DNA of 64,000 bases, taken from Haliotis asinina (lineage: Eukaryota; Mollusca; Gastropoda; Lepetellida; Haliotidae). A model generated the notes under the pieces. It did not search any database. It saw nothing but the letters and a program-made list of their open reading frames with translations, and was not told the origin of the DNA. This document shows, piece after piece, positions 60,490-64,000 of this stretch; position 1 is the first letter of the stretch; each line of letters begins with the position of its first letter. The DNA lies in contig NC_090285.1 of the NCBI RefSeq assembly GCF_037392515.1, forward strand, positions 5,149,501 to 5,213,500, given 5' to 3'. A program made the position numbers and the translations under genes.

Positions 60490-61640
60490 GCCCACTGCTC
60501 AGACGGTTTTTAGGAACGCGACCACTCAACCAATGATAACTCCTAAGTTATGAATATGCTCAAACAATTACTTAAAGGCCACATGTAACGTAAAACACAA
60601 GTTTGCAGGTTCTGATACGTTTCGGTATGCACTTTTTTACCGAAACAATTCATCAAAAATGTCAATTCAATTTATAAAGTTGAAAGAAAAACCGCGATGT
60701 AAAAGGACAGAAACAAGTAAATTATCTATTTGCTACATAAAAAAGTATGTTAATTGTGATAAGCATCCTCTGTCACAGAGTATACTCAATGTCTGGTTTA
60801 TTGACACATATATGTCTGCCTTCCTGTCTGCTAATGACAACATACAACGCACAACTTTAATCGCTGACCACATGCAATTTGATATTTGATATTAACACCT
60901 ATCAGGCCATAAACAGTCGGCTAAGCGTATTGGCAAATGAACCAGTGGCCAATGAAAAGGTTCTATCACACCTGAGTGCACACCGACTGGCTCTTACTGG
61001 GATCGGTATCGTTGCTGCTTCGTTTCGAGGGAGGATTTGCGATTTTACGTTTATAATTTTGTTTATTTGTTTTTTCTTAATCAGCAATGCACTTTACATA
61101 TCATAAATAAGTGATAACTGTGTTTTAATTGTGTTTGCTTTTTTGGTTGCATGTGATCTTTAAACAAATGTGTCTTTATTTTTCAGTGTCTTTATTGACT
61201 ACTCAATAATGTATGGAGGGTGTTGATCAGAAACTACTAAACAGTGGAATGAATCGTCGATTGTTAAATCTCGTTCAAAACATGTATGCTAATATCAAAT
61301 CGTGTGTACTGTCAACCAAAGATATGTCGGACTACTTATCATGTTACTCTGACTTGGTTGTCTAACCTTTCCCTACTTTTGTTCTGTTAATTCATAAATG
61401 ACCTGGACGAATTTCTTACTGATGACAGATGTACACTGTGAGTCTTTTTAACTTCACAGATATCGATATGAACCTATGTATATTATTTATTATACCACTG
61501 TATGCAGATGACACTGTCCTTTTTGCTGATTCGGCTCCTGAAATTCAACGTACTCTTAACTCATTCCATACATATTGTAACACGTAGCATCTAGAAGTAA
61601 ACCCAGATAAAGCAAAGGGACATAAATTTGGGAGCAGTCC
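60490..61640 (+). pseudogene. Non-LTR RT relic, third copy, interrupted
   Basis: Same family as 4960 and 21105. The fingers region lies at 60490-60572. After the inserted TTAA element the palm region follows (61195-61320), then the catalytic box YADDTVLFADSAPEIQRTL near 61500-61560 with the following EVNPDKAK, the best-preserved RT core of the three copies. Stops remain. Confidence 0.75.
60576..61159. mobile_element. Complete TTAA-flanked inverted-repeat element, 584 bp
   Basis: Flanked by TTAA at 60572-60575 and 61160-61163. The ends are inverted: AGGCCACATGTAACG on the left, AGATCACATGCAACC as the complement of the right. It splits the LINE relic. It has only short frames and no transposase, so it is non-autonomous. 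Related pieces are at 1-424 and 63741-64000. Confidence 0.75.
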
Positions 61641-61715
61641 AGCATAGTCGTCTGTTATGGCAAGCATAGGTTGCTGATGGCCTATTCTACCCCGGGACCT
61701 TCACGGGTCCTTTGT
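61640..61715 (-). mobile_element. SINE family I head fragment
   Basis: The minus strand reads GGACCCGTGAAGGTCCCGGG then GTAGAATAGGCCATCAGCAA and GCTTGCCATAACAGACGAC. The body is missing. Confidence 0.7.
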
Positions 61716-61754
61716 AATGTTAATTGTATCACATGTCTTTGCTGTTTCACGCCA

Positions 61755-61845
61755 GGTTCTTGGTATGCATGCCATTAGTCAGTTGTATTGTGCTGCACAA
61801 GGTATGACACGGGTCAGCTGTACTGTGCTGCCAAGATATGGGTGA
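61755..61845. repeat. Short 34 bp minisatellite remnant
   Basis: Two to three units of GGTATGACACGGGTCAGCTG as in 8703-9680, here outside any P450 intron. Confidence 0.65.
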
Positions 61846-63510
61846 ATGAGTAAAAAGTTTAGATTGCATCGGCAATATTACAAGCATTTAGCGATGATAC
61901 CAAGGAAGTTAATTTGAAATAGCTGCCGGCAAAGTACAGTAAAACCAACCAGTCAATCACTTTAACTATAGAAGACGATACAATGTGTAAAAGCAGGCTG
62001 TAAATCGACAACCGAAGGTTAAATCACCTTACTAGGGACCATGGGGACTTACAGTACCTTTGCCACCCGCATGGGCACCTAATTGGGTTTACACCATCCG
62101 TTCAGCCGCGGGCGATTGTAGGAAATATTTAGCCAAACTTTAAAAGAAAGAAAGTACTACATGTCAAAAATTCTGGTAAGATTTACATTTACTTTGAACG
62201 TTTTGCGACTTACGTAGCCTCTGAGGAGGACAATAAATTTACAAAACTTTAACCTCCTTGAGGCTACAGCCACTAACAATCTAAGTTTCTAATTTAAAGT
62301 TCAAATCATTACAACAATATCGACGAAATATATCAACCAAACATTTATCAAGCAGTTCAGTTTCTTTTAAAACCTTAATAATTAAATGATAATTAACCTG
62401 GTTAAACCATTTTAAAACCTTAAATATACTAGAAATTGATTCTTTCATGACAAGGGTTACAAAGAGTCTCACCTTTAAATATATCTATACTCGTGCGTAC
62501 ATCCTGAGTGGCCAATGCGACATTGTCCCATAATGACCTCAAATCTGGACTGAAAACCCACGTATGTGCAACCAAAATAGGGTTATAGTGCATATAATTT
62601 ATCGATACCTACTTGGGTGTACCACTTCTTCTGCATCAGATCACGGATGTATGTTCTAATCATAGCTTTGTAATCAGAGTATGGGATAAGGTATCACAAA
62701 TTTGTTGAATGCTGCCTTCGCAGCAAAATCGGCCATTGTGCTACCAGAGATTCCCATATGGCCGATTAACCAACAAAAGACGATGGCGGACTGGCCAGTG
62801 GCAAGATCATTATATAATTCAACGATTTTAATTAAAAGTGGATGTTGAAAAGACGATTTTTAATAGCCCGAAGGCAAGAAACAGGATCTGAAAATATTAT
62901 GTATTATATATATTTAGGTTCTTGTTAATATATTTAAGAGCTTTGAGTATGGCATTAGCTTCTGTCGTTAAAATAAAGCTGTTGTCAGGTAATAGAGAAG
63001 ATATTATTCTAAATCCGACAAGAGTGGCACAGGTCACAGCGCCACCATCTTTGATCCCATCTGTAAATAAGGATTTGTTACGTTTCATATTACTTTTTAA
63101 CTGATTCAATTCTTGTTTACATTAGTTTCTTATTTTTAAAATGTTGTCCGTGTTAGGTCAACGCGAGGCCTCACCAATTGCTAAGGAGGAGAAGAAAGAA
63201 GACGGGAAGAGATATAATTTCCAGCTAAATGCCAGCAGCTGAACCCAAGAAGGGGAACAAGAGAAGACGTTTTGCTGTACATATCCTCATAAACAGTATT
63301 GGAAACACATTACTGGGTTAGAGTCACTAGAATATAGTTTTGTCGTATATTGTAAGGATAATTTTATAAGATGTTGTTTTAGAGATGGCTCATTGGCCTC
63401 TAGATAAAGACTTTGAATAGGACAAGTACAGAAAGATCCATCAAGTTTGAGACCTTGGTGATGAACAGAATCTAATATTTTAAGATTTCTTTTGCGGTTT
63501 ATGCACATGA
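61838..63510 (-). pseudogene. Older, 5'-truncated relative of the I-group LINE
   Basis: Matches the last 1.8 kb of the 25326-31502 element in order. After-RT region (63287-63508): KILDSVHHQGLKL, LYLEANEPSLKQ, YTTKLYS. RNase H part (62897-63109): FTDGIKDGGAVTCATLV, LTTEANAILKAL. The SHVGI-like and Cys motif regions are decayed. The 3' UTR ends with ATATTGCCGATGCAATCTAA and a decayed ACTC tail near 61838. Numerous stops. Confidence 0.85.
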
Positions 63511-63740
63511 AGCAGACTTCCCAGCTTTGCGAGGGAAAAAAATCAGGTCTGTGTATTTGACCATTAGTGTTAAGCCAGTTTTACTTATGTTGTTTCTTCT
63601 CATGTAATCCGGATTATATGCCTGATTGATCAGCTCGTTAGTTCTACTGGCCTACTTTGCTGATACCCTGGTACATACAAAATGAAATCAGATGTATATT
63701 TTTTACATATATTGAACACATTTACAACTTATATCTGTAC

Positions 63741-64000
63741 AGGTCACATGCGAAACGAAGCAGCCGCGATACCGAATCCAGACAGGGTCGGTTGGTGTGC
63801 ACTCATTTGTAACGATGCCTTGTCATCGGTTCACTTGCCGATACGCTTAACCCGTTCTTTGTTTATAGCTTATAATCCCGATAAAAGGTCACATGCAATC
63901 AAAAAATCAAACATAATTAAAATACAATTATCACTTATTCATGACATCTAATATACATTGCTGCTTCTTAAAAACAAATAAACAAAATTATAAGAGTACA
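63741..64000 (-). mobile_element. Two partial TTAA-type elements at the right edge
   Basis: 63741-63888 starts with AGGTCACATGC and jumps at once to the internal GAAACGAAGCAG region (an internally deleted copy). 63896-64000 starts AGGTCACATGCAATC and continues as the complement of 61159-61045 until the window ends. Both are in reverse orientation relative to 60576-61159. Confidence 0.65.

Overview
The window is eukaryotic and most likely from a gastropod mollusc, possibly a vetigastropod such as an abalone. The reasons are: split genes with GT-AG introns; SINE and LINE 3' ends that finish in runs of ACTC; dispersed gastropod-type SINEs with tRNA-like promoter boxes; Penelope-like, BEL/Pao, Tc1-like and I-group elements; and abundant micro- and minisatellites. 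The species call is an inference. No bacterial-style operons are present.

The only host gene I can reconstruct is a cytochrome P450 of the CYP2 clan on the minus strand (6254-10853). Four coding exons joined by three phase-1 introns give an uninterrupted 491-residue protein with every hallmark motif. At least four more loci of the same family lie in the same orientation and all are broken. Copy B (22962-31536) has a 6.2 kb retrotransposon in exon 1, a lost splice donor and lost exons. Copy C (43010-44318) has exon 1 fused to exon 3. Relic P4 (39121-41670) is interrupted by a Penelope-like element. Relic P5 (55195-55654) lies beside a minisatellite that seems to have grown out of its haem-binding exon. 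The block is a decaying tandem array. Copies A and B sit in a visible segmental duplication: about 2983-14970 matches 18812-33905, including shared SINEs, LINE relics and minisatellites.

Mobile DNA fills most of the rest. A nearly full-length I-group (APE-RT-RNase H) LINE occupies 25326-31502 with a 12 bp target-site duplication. It has an intact ORF1, an ORF2 with three frameshifts, and an ATGA overlap between them. An older relative lies at 61838-63510. Other non-LTR relics lie at 2010-2870, 4960-5870, 21105-22240, 34040-35260, 42532-42792, 50690-51195 and 60490-61640. Two Penelope-like elements are at 37209-37963 and 39530-41339, two Tc1-like relics at 35.3-36.7 kb, a MULE-like transposase relic at 48118-48603 and a BEL/Pao relic at 55955-59230. 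Small inverted-repeat elements are at 621-1175, 14589-15003, 33664-33913 and 60576-61159; pieces of the last family also cut both edges of the window.

Tandem repeats include a 34 bp array inside intron 1 of the intact P450, a 48 bp satellite with 240 bp higher-order structure (51645-52770), 21 bp arrays, and microsatellites at the same intron position in three P450 copies. Stretches such as 15.4-17.4, 44.4-48.1 and 48.6-50.7 kb hold nothing else I can name.
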